From Raffaelea ambrosiae (lineage: Eukaryota > Ascomycota > Sordariomycetes > Ophiostomatales > Ophiostomataceae): DNA of 64,000 nt. Shown here in pieces: positions 55,071-64,000 of this stretch (its first letter is position 1; each line of letters opens with the position of its first letter). The position numbers were made by a program, and so were the translations under genes. The notes beneath the pieces were generated by a model. That model searched no databases. It had not been told where the DNA came from and saw only the letters and a program-made list of their open reading frames with translations. Location of the stretch: positions 864,655 to 928,654 of the forward strand of contig PCDI01000008.1 in assembly GCA_002778195.1 (NCBI GenBank), given 5' to 3'.

Positions 55071-56195
55071 CTAGTCGATCAACAAGGTCCGCACAGGTGG
55101 CCCCCGGGACGGCTGCCCAAACGACACCTCCAGCCGCGGCTGGCTCAGGTCCATGATCACCGTGGCCAGCGTCTCGACCCGGTCGGACGGATCGGCGTCG
55201 GGGGGCCGCGAGCGGCAGATCGACGACGGCCAGTTCTTCTCGTCGCCGAGCCACGTGCGGACGGTCGCCGTGTCGGCCACCACCTGGCCGAGGCTGAGCT
55301 CCTTGATGCGGGCGAGACGGACAAACGAGTTCTCGGCCGGGTGGTCGACGATGCCGGCCGGCACGTGGGGCGAGTACAGGTGGTTCGTGTGGAAGGCTGT
55401 CCACGTGCCCGGCGCCGGGTAGATGGGCGCCAGCCCCAGCGGCGTGCACTCGACCGACGCAAAGACCCCGCCGCGGTCGGCGATCACCATGTTGCAGCAC
55501 GACGCCAGCCCCTTGCGCGTCAGCATCCCGAGCGCCTCGTCAAACGAGCGGCACTCGAGCACCCGCCGCAGCGCCAGGTGCACAGGCAGCTGGCTGCGGT
55601 TGATGGTGCCCGACATGATGGCGTTAATGCACACGCCGACGCCGGCGTCGTTGATGCCGAACTTGCCCACGATGCCGGCCTCGCCCATCATGCGGATGCG
55701 CGGCTTGCCCGTCTTGTGGAGGTCAAACAGGACCGTGGTGGCGCTGGCCTCGATCATCCAGTCCCAGTTCTGGGCCAGAAATACACCACTCCCTCCACGG
55801 CCCAAACTGCTCGTGACCACGGCCGTGCAGCCGTCGACCGCGGCCGTGCTGCCGTCGGTGTAGTTGGTCAGGGCGATCTCGCTGCGCACGTTGAGCGCAA
55901 AGATGTCCATAAAGTCGACGCCGGCGCCGTCGGCGATGCCCTGGATCTCCTCCATGAGGTCGGGCTCGGAGCGCTGGAGAGCCGGCAAGTGTGTGGCGGC
56001 GCGGGCGCGGGCGGCGGCCCAGTCGAGGCCGGCCTTCTCGCGGAACAGGCGGGCGTAGTTTTCTATGCAGCGCGCGATGCGGTGGGCGATCTGGGAGCCG
56101 TGGGCGAAGCCAACCTCGTAGGCGGAGCCGCGGGCGACGACCTCGGGGACGCCGTGCCACTCGGGGGCGGTATCCAGGAGGGAAGCGCCACCCAT
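55071..56195 (-). CDS. C45 Ntn-hydrolase, isopenicillin N acyltransferase-like
   Basis: Single-exon gene of 374 aa, close to the ~357 aa of Penicillium IAT (penDE/aatA). The family makes an inactive precursor that cleaves itself before a Cys, which becomes the N-terminal nucleophile; here the expected site is G122-C123 in VDGCTAVV. Further marks are GFAHGSQIAHRI near the N-terminus, FALNVRSEIAL, FLAQNWDW after the nucleophile, MMGEAGIVGKFGINDAGVGVCINAI, and FHTNHLYSP. The reaction would be amide formation or hydrolysis on an N-acyl amino compound. No NRPS for the ACV tripeptide and no IPN synthase are in the window, so penicillin synthesis is not indicated. There is no obvious C-terminal peroxisomal signal: the protein ends TLLID, unlike Penicillium IAT (ARL). 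It sits beside two regulators and within 13 kb of a CYP504-like P450. Confidence 0.88.
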   Translation of the reverse strand: MGGASLLDTAPEWHGVPEVVARGSAYEVGFAHGSQIAHRIARCIENYARLFREKAGLDWAAARARAATHLPALQRSEPDLMEEIQGIADGAGVDFMDIFALNVRSEIALTNYTDGSTAAVDGCTAVVTSSLGRGGSGVFLAQNWDWMIEASATTVLFDLHKTGKPRIRMMGEAGIVGKFGINDAGVGVCINAIMSGTINRSQLPVHLALRRVLECRSFDEALGMLTRKGLASCCNMVIADRGGVFASVECTPLGLAPIYPAPGTWTAFHTNHLYSPHVPAGIVDHPAENSFVRLARIKELSLGQVVADTATVRTWLGDEKNWPSSICRSRPPDADPSDRVETLATVIMDLSQPRLEVSFGQPSRGPPVRTLLID

Positions 56196-56629
56196 GATGG
56201 GAGAGAGACGAAGGAGGGAAGAAGAAAAGAAGACGGCAAAATGCGGGTTCTGTTAATACGAAGCTCTAGCCAGAAGTGCGTTCCGGGTCCTGTGCTGTCC
56301 TGTGCTATCCTGTGAAATGAACTGACATTGCCAACGTAGATATCTACAGTGCAATGGAGAAGTTGCCCCTCACCTCTTTGGCCAAGTAGATATGAGAAAC
56401 GGTTTTAGGCGACCAGCGACGATTCAGAGCCAACCGACGGGCTCTTCCGGGCGAAGCACGGGGTTGGTCAATTTTTGATATCAACGGCAACGTCTTTGCA
56501 ATGATTAGTTCACATTATACTTGAAATTTACATTTGAATTCACATTTTGAGTTTTCTGGGCTTTCTGGTCGTTTATGTGTTCCACACAAGTGAATCCCAA
56601 CTATATTCCGGTTGTCAAAAGAAACTTGT
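56196..56629. other. Intergenic region
   Basis: Promoter of the C45 gene (minus) and 3' flank of the Cys-rich gene. It has a short imperfect repeat of GTCCTGTGCT at 56288-56313. No gene seen. Confidence 0.55.
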
Positions 56630-57277
56630 CTAGGAATGAAGCAAGTCTTCTTCGGCCAGGATGATCTCCGTCTCCACGCCATCGTAGTACAGGCAGTCTT
56701 CGCAGAGCTCGTGTCCGCACTTTTTCGGATGCAGCTGTCCAACAAGGCCCTTGCCTTTCACGTGGTTCCCGCACTTTGTCTTGCCTGGAAGATTGAATTG
56801 CCCGCATGCGTCGCGCGTCCATCCGTGGATCACATTGGCTCGGCAGCCTTCCCGTTCGCAGGTCTTGGAGACATTCAACACGATGTGGCCCGCGCAGTCG
56901 CAGCGAGCAGGCTCCCGCCCAGCGTTTTCGGCACGATACATGGCTCTACCGCAGTCCTGGATATCTTTGGGCGTCCAGTACAGGGCGACGTCGTGTCCGC
57001 AAGCGCCGGTGACACATGAATGTGTTTCGTGTGGAGGGGACAAAGAAAATCTTGATTGTTTGGGGAATGGACCAGAGAGAAGTCTAGAGATAGTTGAGTA
57101 GCAGTAAAGTCGTTGAGTGGCGGATTGGAAAGATAAAAGAGACAGTTGGCCGAAGAACAAAGATGCTGTAGGAGCTGTGTGAATTAAAGGTTTGATGTCT
57201 TCGAGTTTAGTTCGTCGTCCATGGAAACTTCTCTTCTTATAGAAAGCAGAATTGTATGTGTCGAGTGCATTGAACAA
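56630..57277 (-). CDS. Cys-rich hypothetical protein with CGH motifs (B)
   Basis: Open frame of 215 codons. The C-terminal ~125 residues look genuine and zinc-binding: GACGHDVALYW, QDCGRAMY, RCDCAGHIVL, KTCEREGCRANVIHGW, RDACGQFNLPGKTKCGNH, and the closing KKCGHELCEDCLYY, which has the spacing of a treble-clef knuckle (C-x-H-x2-C-x2-C). The N-terminal ~90 residues are low in Cys and may be leader or intron read through, so the start is uncertain. I do not recognise a named family. A neighbour at 57906-58397 on the same strand has the same style (CGHEV near the N-terminus, CSHRRCLNC near the C-terminus), so these may be diverged paralogues. No signal peptide is visible. Confidence 0.5.
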   Translation of the reverse strand: MFNALDTYNSAFYKKRSFHGRRTKLEDIKPLIHTAPTASLFFGQLSLLSFQSATQRLYCYSTISRLLSGPFPKQSRFSLSPPHETHSCVTGACGHDVALYWTPKDIQDCGRAMYRAENAGREPARCDCAGHIVLNVSKTCEREGCRANVIHGWTRDACGQFNLPGKTKCGNHVKGKGLVGQLHPKKCGHELCEDCLYYDGVETEIILAEEDLLHS

Positions 57278-57905
57278 GACGATTTGAATGGTTTTGTATT
57301 CTCTGGTTTTTCAGACACCCGAGCTCTGCCAATCTACCTTGCGGCCGTGGGCTGGAAAGGCGAGGGCTAGCCATCAACTGCGGCTGTTCAATACTGAAGA
57401 TACATGCATTGCGATCAGAGAACTACAACAGCGAAATAAGACAAAAGGAACAAAGCTGGTCTCACTGACTCTGCGTTCATGCAAAGAAAATAGATGCACT
57501 GCTCTGTGTCTTCACGATCCAGAAAGACAAGGGAGTCTCTTGAAAACTATCTAAACTAGTCTATCTGAAATCATGCAATAGCATGAATTGCAAAACAGAA
57601 CCAACCAAAACAACCGACTTCAGGTATCCACCAAACCAGCAAACCATTCCATTGTATGCCCACGCATGCAGACTGTCCAGGATCTGGTCAAGTTGTGTGC
57701 CCATGCTGTCTATCCAAAACGCTTGTCGGATTTGTTCATTCTGTCCGAGCTAGACTGCCTGTTCAACCCCAAACTGTTCAAACCATCACAACCCACCACA
57801 AGCAGTATGTCCCCTACAGTCCATGTTAGTTGATTGGCTGGAACACATACGAGAGAAAAGACCTTCTCTATGCTTACCTTACAAAGAAAACGAAGACCTT
57901 GCTCT
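57278..57905. other. Intergenic region between two Cys-rich genes
   Basis: AT-richer DNA with no supported gene. It probably holds the promoter of Cys-rich gene B and the 3' flank of Cys-rich gene A. Confidence 0.5.
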
Positions 57906-58397
57906 CTAGCTCCCCCGGGGCTGGGCATCCATAGAAGAGGCTCTCTTGTTCCCACTCTCGACACGCTGGGGAGGAGCTGGCGCACAGTTCAGACACCTCC
58001 TGTGACTGCACATCATCAAGTAGGGATCTCCATCTTCTCCGTTGGGGTAGGTCATCTTGCCGTCGATGCACTGTTTGACCTCCGCCGGGTTGCGGTGCTG
58101 ACACCGGTGGCACATCCACGCATCCGGCCCGATTCCAAACTCCTTCTGGCACGTTCGGCTTTTGCACACCCTGGTCTTATCATCCGTTCTGACCAGGCCG
58201 CAGTCCTGGGCGTAGATTCTGGAGCACCGGGTAGGAAGCGGCCGCTTGTTCTTCTTTGCCAGTTCGATGGCGTTGGGACAGAGTCTTGGGTCGTCCGGGT
58301 ACCAGAACTCCCAAACCTCGTGCCCGCATTTGCCCCTTTGGACCACGTTGCGACACATTGGTTTGTGATTTGTTTCTGGATGCAAGGGATATCCCAT
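57906..58397 (-). CDS. Cys-rich hypothetical protein with CGH motifs (A)
   Basis: Open frame of 163 codons from ATG at 58397; a second in-frame ATG at 58358 would give 150 aa beginning MCRNVVQRGKCGHEV. Fourteen or so Cys appear in paired spacing: CGHEVWEFWYPDDPRLC, RCSRIYAQDC, RVCKSRTCQKEF, MCHRCQHRN, KQC, and MMCSHRRCLNC near the end. This suggests two or more zinc-binding knuckles. The tail (PPQRVESGNKRASS) is polar and basic. No family is recognised. The start follows a T20-plus tract (58423-58448 on the plus strand reads A), placing it just downstream of a poly(dA:dT) element. It is probably related to the Cys-rich gene at 56630-57277. Confidence 0.55.
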   Translation of the reverse strand: MGYPLHPETNHKPMCRNVVQRGKCGHEVWEFWYPDDPRLCPNAIELAKKNKRPLPTRCSRIYAQDCGLVRTDDKTRVCKSRTCQKEFGIGPDAWMCHRCQHRNPAEVKQCIDGKMTYPNGEDGDPYLMMCSHRRCLNCAPAPPQRVESGNKRASSMDAQPRGS

Positions 58398-59356
58398 AGA
58401 TACCAGATACTTGTCAGAGGATTTTTAAAAAAAAAAAAAAAAAAAAAAGCAAGGAAATTGAGAAAGGAATGCTTTGTGGGTATAATTGTGCGCACGGAAG
58501 CTCTCAGATGGGTAGGTAGAAAGAGCGAAAAGACAGGTCCGTCTTCAAGATGTCACTTTGGTGTTCACGACGACTGCTTATTTATGTACAAATTTCGGTT
58601 TCTTTCGGTTTGAGAAGGCGCCTGCTTCCTAGGCTGTATAGCAGTCGCCTTGTTTCGTGGCTTCTATTAGCAGACCCATCTTCTCGAACAGGTAGCGGAC
58701 TGCCGCTACAAACGAGGCCGAGTGCTTCGATTGCTTCTTTTCCCTTGACAGGCCTAATTTCTGCAACTGGCGGCCGAAAAAACGACCGTGGCCCCGAAAG
58801 GTGAGGGCTGGTCGTTGACTATGCCATGCTGAAAAAAAGAAAGATAGGCGCCAAAGAGAACGCCGCGCCAAGAGGTAGATAACAAATGATGAGATCAGCT
58901 GCATTTAAATAGAGATAAACAGAGAGGCACGTGTTTGTTGAGCATTTCCGAGCACAAGCCAGAAAGACAACGGATTGACTTATAACCATCCAAGGTATTT
59001 ATACTATCTATTGCTATCACCTTTAAAAAAAAAACCCCATGCAACCATGTATAACTACATCGAAGTACCCGAGGCCCCACTACCGAAGGCCTATGTATTA
59101 TCCAGAACCCAAGTATCCCAATTTCAGATAAACAGCCCCTAAAGCATTCCATATGCCCAAAGTTCAAGTTTCCGCCCAAATATTCAAAAGGTAGGAGTCT
59201 TCCATGCTGGTATCCGCTGTCTATCGGAAACAAGTAGCCTTTTGAAAGAATCGCTTGTTAGTACGTTGGTTGCCCACCAGGTGGCAAGAAGAGATCCGAC
59301 CTTACCCTATATAAGTCATGATAAACGATTCGGCTCCTGTCCGACTTTCGGAAACG
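58398..59356. other. Intergenic region
   Basis: No complete gene supported. A minus frame at 58629-58904 ends in KKQSKHSASFVAAVRYLFEKMGLL, which looks protein-like but has no recognisable family or start. A run of about 22 A lies at 58427-58448, and TATATAAGTC near 59309 could be a TATA element for the kinase-like fragment. Confidence 0.45.
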
Positions 59357-59952
59357 ATGGCATACCGCTGCCTGGCCAAAGTAATGTTCACCGATCCCGG
59401 GAACGACCCCAAGCCCAGCACCGCCAATGTCTGCTGCAATGGCCGAATGTTCTACATTGAGATGTCCTCGCAGTTCTTTGCGAACTCGCCCCGGATCTTG
59501 GCGCGCTACCGCCGGTTTCTGGATGCTCTCCGGGAGGAGGGCGAATTTGCCGAAGAAGATATAGCAACGACAACACCGCATCCAGCCGTCTTTCTGGCCA
59601 AGTGGGAGGCATACTTCCCACCTACGCCGGCGACGGGTGGGACGGGTATTTGGACAACATAGCACGAAAACCCCCGCGAGCAGCAAGACAACGCTGGGTC
59701 GACCAACTACGGGAATCTGTCGACGCACTGCACAAGGCTGGCCTCGTATGGGGAGACGCAAAGGCAGACAACGTCCTGATAGACGAGGGGAACACTGCCT
59801 GGCTCATTGACCTCGGTGGCGGCTATACCGAAGGCTGGGTGGACAAGGACAAGGCTGGCACCGAGGAAGGCGACCGGCAAGGCGTCGAACGAATCGCCGC
59901 CTATCTGATGGATGATGGCCGTTTTGCCCAAGACGGCGACCAGAAAGACGTG
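59357..59952 (+). pseudogene. Protein-kinase-like fragment with a frame switch
   Basis: The second half (from about 59620) encodes a C-lobe-like kinase segment: WVDQLRESVDALHKAGLVWGDAKADNVLIDEG is a catalytic loop with GDxKxDNVL instead of HRDxKxxN, and AWLIDLGGGYTEGWVD matches the DFG position. This WGDAKADN/GGGYTEGW pattern is typical of a fungal kinase-like family. The first half (MAYRCLAKVMFTDPG to about 59600) is open in a different frame, one base off, and shows no glycine loop or VAIK lysine. Either a frameshift has broken the gene or a short intron near 59570-59620 joins the frames; I could not find a convincing one. The 3' end may continue by a GTAAGT donor at 59951. The fragment may be decayed. 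Confidence 0.45.
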
Positions 59953-61949
59953 TAAGTGAATGGGCGCCCTGGCGGTTTCGAAGGCCAGCTTATGAGCGAG
60001 CATGGGGAAACATCCATCCGGCGCAGGGAAGACGGGTAGTCAAGATTGCCGAGGCATCCATGGCTGATAACTAGTTAGTTACTATGCACTAACTAACTAC
60101 CATGCAGTGAGCTAGAGGGTCCCCGACTTCTGAGCCAACTATTACTACGACTACGCACTCGACAGGCTTGACACAACCCGGAGCGGATGCTGCCGTCCAG
60201 ATGCCGACACTGGTGGTCAAATTCTTGTGTTTGCAAGTCGCGTGTCCCGCACCCACATCCAGCGACGCTGTGCAAAAACGATCAAATCATGAGAAAGCGG
60301 TCCCGTGTCATTGGCTCGAGACAGCCACGCCAACGAGTCAGACAAGTCATACGCCTGTCGTCCAATGGTGTCAGCCGCACCTAACCGCGTGGTGGTTGCA
60401 CGGTGTTGGATCCCACTCTGCAAGTGACAGCATACCGCTGCAGGCTTGTGCAGGTTGCTGCAGGCCCGTTACATCAGGCTAGGACCGTGTGTGTCTGGTC
60501 CGTGTCCCGGAAAGTATGTTGAGAAGTGCCAAATGGGTGACGAAATCCGCCCTTCATCGGGAAGGGGGAGAGGCGATTTTTGCGCAGGTTCTGTCCAGAA
60601 AATGTGATGCATCTAACCAATATGCATTGGTTCAGTTCTCCAATGACGCCACCTGGGCAAGGCTGGCCAGACGTGTCCGGGAAATGGACACTTTCTCCTC
60701 TTCGCTGTACGCGATAATGGGATTCCAGAAGGCTCTTCGTAATTCATTTTGGGCTTCCGCTTTTTTTCTTTTTTTTCCGGTGGGTTTTTTCTTCTTCTCC
60801 TTCCTTCTCTTTTCTTTTAACCCCCCCCTTTGCGCTCTTTCCTGCTTGGTTGCCCTGGCACATGCCTCCTTCGCGCCTTCCGTTTAACGCACCCCTGACC
60901 CAGGGGCCCTTTTGTCGTTCCACCCCAAGAATTTCTGCCCCTTTTGGTCCTTTTGGGCCGCCCTTTGTTAGTCCCTTTGGTTGGCTGTCTCACCCACGGT
61001 GCCCTGTATTTTGGCTTGTGATTGCGCCCCTATGACGCCGCCGGGCAATCCCCCACATGTAACCAAGCAAAAGCTCTGAGCTCACTTTTCCCCGACATTT
61101 TTTCCTGTTGCCAGAAAACACGCGGACAAAAAGAAAGAGGATCGCCGATCGCTCCTGCCCAGCTTCCTGCGGCTTTTCTGTGTGGACAATCGTGCTATTT
61201 TTTGCATTGTTTTTTTCTTCTCCAAGTCTCACCACTTCCTTCTCACGAGATCCTAAACATTGTGTCGCCTTCCCTGTGTCCTGTGCTTCCTCAATTTCCT
61301 GCATCTTTTATTTTTCTGCGCCTCCCCCTCTCCCCCCGGAAACCATCCCTCAACTGCGTTTCCCAACGTCTATTTGGCTCCAATACAGGGCGCTACCCCG
61401 GAGAAAAGCGGACCATAAAAGCTTACTGCTATCTAATCTGGACGGCTGCGCTTCTTTTTTTTCCCCTCCAACAAAGAAGACCTGCCTTCTAATAACCGAA
61501 AAAGCATTTCTTCCACATTCCCGCCACCTTGCTTCTCTTCAACGCCTTTTCTCCTTGCGCCCCTTGTCGATCGGAAACGCGCACCGTTGATCAGCCTCCG
61601 ACAGCCTCACGCAGACCACACACACAGCTGCCTGTCCGTTTCGCCGTTTCCTTGTTTTGCGGGCTCCTTTTGTTTGTCTCGCCACCGGTGGCCCTTCCCT
61701 GATCCCACTTCTCCTTCGTCTTGACAGACAGGCCCCGCCGGACCGAGCCAGCAGCCCGCCACACCGAGCCGGACGTCTTCGCTCCTCTTCCAACCGCGGA
61801 TCCGACCCTGCCTCTCGACCTCTCTCTCCTCTCTCTTTCGCTCTGGACAAGCACCGACTGTCCTCTTTTCGAGCTTCCCCCGTGCAATTGCAAAACTCTG
61901 GACCTCCAGTCGCATAGATTCCCTTTCCCCTCACACACACCTGGCCATT
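59953..61949. other. Intergenic region and GPAT leader
   Basis: About 2 kb without a supported gene. A short near-palindrome (TAACTAGTTAGTTACTATGC and ACTAACTAACTACC) lies at 60068-60101. From about 60750 onward the plus strand is strongly pyrimidine-rich, forming the promoter and leader of the acyltransferase gene. Confidence 0.5.
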
Positions 61950-64000
61950 ATGGCGCAGGACGAGACGAGCGCCGCCATCGCCGCCATGGCCTCGGCGCCG
62001 AAGCAGGCCCAGGCAAAGGCGCTGGCCAATGGCAGCAACAAGAAGAGCAAGACGAGCGCCGGCGACGCCGAGGCCGCTCCGGCTGGACAGGCTGGTCCCG
62101 TGGCCCCCAAGAAGCCCGAGAAGGAGCTCTACCCGATGAGCAACTGGAAATACGACACTTTTCTCTGGACCATGTCCGTGCTGGTCGATCTCTTCTTCCG
62201 CGAAGTCCACCCCCGCGGCTCGTGGAAGGTGCCCCGCAGCGGCCCTGTCCTCATCGTGGCCGCGCCGCACGCCAACCAGTTTGTCGACGCCCTGGTGCTG
62301 CTGCGCACCTTCCAGCTGGAGGCCAAGCGCCGGGTGTCGCTGCTGATTGCGCAAAAGTCCATTCACGGCTTCATCGGCTGGGCCTCCCGCCAAGTCGGCT
62401 GCGTGCCCGTCGGCCGCGCCCAGGACTCGGCCAAGCCTGCCACCGGCACCATCTTCCTGCCCGACCCCATCGGCGACCCGACACTCCTGCACGGCAACGG
62501 CACCGACTTTGAAAAGCAGGCCGAGGTCAACGGCATGGTCTTCTTGCCGTCCGTCAAGGGCCAGAGCGGCTCGAGCGTGGACATTGCGGAGATCATCAGT
62601 CCCACGGCACTGCGCCTGAAGCGGCCCTTCCAGGGCAAGGTGTCCCTGGCACAGCTGACGGGCCACGCCGACGAGCTCGATGCGGAGGGCAACTTCCACG
62701 ACCGGGATGCTATCAAGGGCCCCGCCGCCGGCTACGAAGGCACCAAGTTCAAGCTGGCGCCGCACATCGACCAGACCAAAGTCTACCACGCCGTGTTCGA
62801 CCGGCTGAGCAAGGGCGGCTGTGTCGGCATCTTCCCCGAGGGCGGCAGCCACGACCGGCCCGGTCTGCTGCCGCTCAAGGCCGGCGTGGCCATCATGGCG
62901 CTGGGTACGCTGGAGGAGGCGCCCGACTGCGGGCTCAAGATCATGCCGGTGGGCATGAACTACTTCCACGCGCACAAGTTCCGGTCGCGGGCTGTGGTCG
63001 AGTTTGGCCAGGCATTCGAGGTGCCGCCCGAGCTGGTGGCGCTCTACAAGCAGGGCAAGCGGCGCGACGCCATTGCGCAGGTGCTGGACATGGTCCACCA
63101 GGCGCTCGCGGCGGTGACCGTGTCGACGCCCGACTACGACACGCTGATGCTGATCTCGGCCGCGCGGCGGCTGTACAACCCGACCGGCAAGAAGCTGCCG
63201 CTGCCCGTGGTGGTGGAGCTGAACCGGCGGCTGGCGCTGGGCTACGAGAAGTACAAGGACGACGCGCGCCTCCGCAAAGTGACGGCCGCCGTCCGTGACT
63301 ACAACAAGGAGCTGCGATATCTCAACATCCGCGACCATCAGGTCAACTATGCGCGCCTGCCGTGGTGGAAGTGTACGATCCTGTTCTTTGTGCGCCTCGT
63401 CCAGCTGGTCGTGTTGTCGGTGGCCGTGGTGCCCGGGCTGGTGCTCTTCTCGCCCGTCTTCATCGCCTCCAAGGTGATCAGCCGGCGCAAGGCCGCCGAG
63501 GCGCTCGCCGGCTCGTCGGTCAAGATCCAGGGCCGCGACGTCATGGCCACGTGGAAGCTGCTGGTGGCCATGGCGCTGGCGCCCATCCTGTACAACTTTT
63601 ACTGCGTCCTGTTTGTGCTCAAGTTTGGCTCGGACCGGCTGTGGGGGTACGTGCCCGAGTGGGCCACCAAGGCGCCCTGGTGGCTCGTCTTCCTGACCGG
63701 CTGGATCGTCTTCCCGGCCATCACCTTCATGGCCCTGCGCTTCGGCGAGGTCGGCATGGACATCTTCAAGTCACTGCGTCCGCTGCTTCTGTGCATGAAC
63801 CCGGCGTCGAGCAGCTACCTGCAGGGGCTGCGGGAGCGCCGCGCGTCGCTGCAGGAGCAGGTCACGGAGCTCATCAACCTGTTTGGACCCGACATGTTCC
63901 CCGACTTTGCCGACAAGCGTCTCGACAAGAACACGGTCGCGGCAGGTGCGGTGTCGTCGCCCACGACCGAGCCGTCGTCGCCCACCTCGCCGCAGGGACC
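61950..64000 (+). CDS. GPT2/SCT1-like: Glycerol-3-phosphate / DHAP acyltransferase, partial at right edge
   Basis: Open frame from ATG at 61950 to the window end (683 codons) with no stop, so the 3' end is missing. It catalyses acyl-CoA transfer to sn-1 of glycerol-3-phosphate (or DHAP), the first step of phospholipid and triacylglycerol synthesis at the ER. Evidence: an Ala/Lys-rich N-terminus, the acyltransferase block I HANQFVD in IVAAPHANQFVDALVLL (about 103-112), QKSIHGFIGWASRQVGCVPVGR (block II), GIFPEGGSHDRPGLLPLKAG (block III, about 293-312), and ADIM-like MPVGMNYFHAHKFRSRAVVEFG. A long insertion between blocks II and III, and three or more hydrophobic segments (about 473-495, 530-550, 570-590), match yeast Gpt2/Sct1. 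The C-terminus seen so far is Ser/Thr/Pro-rich (SSPTTEPSSPTSP), a likely phosphorylated tail as in Gpt2. No intron in the visible part. Confidence 0.93.
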   Translation, partial: MAQDETSAAIAAMASAPKQAQAKALANGSNKKSKTSAGDAEAAPAGQAGPVAPKKPEKELYPMSNWKYDTFLWTMSVLVDLFFREVHPRGSWKVPRSGPVLIVAAPHANQFVDALVLLRTFQLEAKRRVSLLIAQKSIHGFIGWASRQVGCVPVGRAQDSAKPATGTIFLPDPIGDPTLLHGNGTDFEKQAEVNGMVFLPSVKGQSGSSVDIAEIISPTALRLKRPFQGKVSLAQLTGHADELDAEGNFHDRDAIKGPAAGYEGTKFKLAPHIDQTKVYHAVFDRLSKGGCVGIFPEGGSHDRPGLLPLKAGVAIMALGTLEEAPDCGLKIMPVGMNYFHAHKFRSRAVVEFGQAFEVPPELVALYKQGKRRDAIAQVLDMVHQALAAVTVSTPDYDTLMLISAARRLYNPTGKKLPLPVVVELNRRLALGYEKYKDDARLRKVTAAVRDYNKELRYLNIRDHQVNYARLPWWKCTILFFVRLVQLVVLSVAVVPGLVLFSPVFIASKVISRRKAAEALAGSSVKIQGRDVMATWKLLVAMALAPILYNFYCVLFVLKFGSDRLWGYVPEWATKAPWWLVFLTGWIVFPAITFMALRFGEVGMDIFKSLRPLLLCMNPASSSYLQGLRERRASLQEQVTELINLFGPDMFPDFADKRLDKNTVAAGAVSSPTTEPSSPTSPQG

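Noticed and set aside
40961..56195. Classical secondary-metabolite biosynthetic cluster
   Set aside because: Tailoring-type enzymes, a transporter and regulators are present, but no backbone synthase is in the window; the catabolic reading is preferred, with the caveat that flanking sequence is unseen.
61539..63338. 599-codon minus-strand frame over the acyltransferase
   Set aside because: Antisense to a GPAT gene with all acyltransferase blocks; no motif of its own.

Overview
This window looks like a chromosome segment of a filamentous ascomycete, most probably a Sordariomycete; an Ophiostomatales-like fungus is only a guess. It shows spliceosomal introns of about 60-360 bp with GT..AG ends and CTAAC-type branch sites, GC-rich coding exons in less GC-rich spacers full of pyrimidine tracts, Zn(II)2Cys6 regulators, a four-unit polyubiquitin gene and a LaeA/UMTA-type methyltransferase. 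I see no bacterial-style operons, rRNA, tRNA, CRISPR or recognisable transposon.

Layout. 1-13.4 kb: a ten-exon methyltransferase (3913-6098), a mitochondrial Aim41/YqeY-like protein (9591-10211) and a disordered His/Ser/Arg-rich orphan (12269-13405), set in long spacers. 13.4-21.7 kb: an 8.3 kb stretch without a recognisable gene, leading into a large C6 zinc-cluster regulator with polyQ and His-rich tracts (21714-24573). 27.1-34.3 kb: a small N-acetylglucosamine (GlcNAc) locus made of an UNC93/MFS-type transporter (minus), GlcNAc-6-phosphate deacetylase (minus) and a GlcNAc-kinase-type hexokinase (plus), the last two sharing a divergent promoter. 36.3-40.7 kb: two ubiquitin-system genes, polyubiquitin and a BRAP2/Etp1-type RING protein.

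40.9-56.2 kb: seven metabolic and regulatory genes arranged mostly as divergent pairs: SDR and CYP504-like P450; amidohydrolase and DAL5-type permease; two Zn2Cys6 regulators; then a single-exon C45 acyltransferase/N-acyl hydrolase of the isopenicillin N acyltransferase family. No NRPS, PKS or terpene backbone enzyme is in the window, so a catabolic cluster for an imported amide or aromatic acid fits better than a classical biosynthetic cluster. This is the best candidate for an undescribed system here.

56.6-64 kb: two adjacent Cys-rich proteins with shared CGH motifs, a kinase-like fragment with a frame switch, and a glycerol-3-phosphate acyltransferase that runs off the right edge.

Splice sites were read by eye from reading frame, GT/AG ends, branch sites and expected protein continuity; transcript data would settle them. 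Family names rest on motif recognition, not on database searches.
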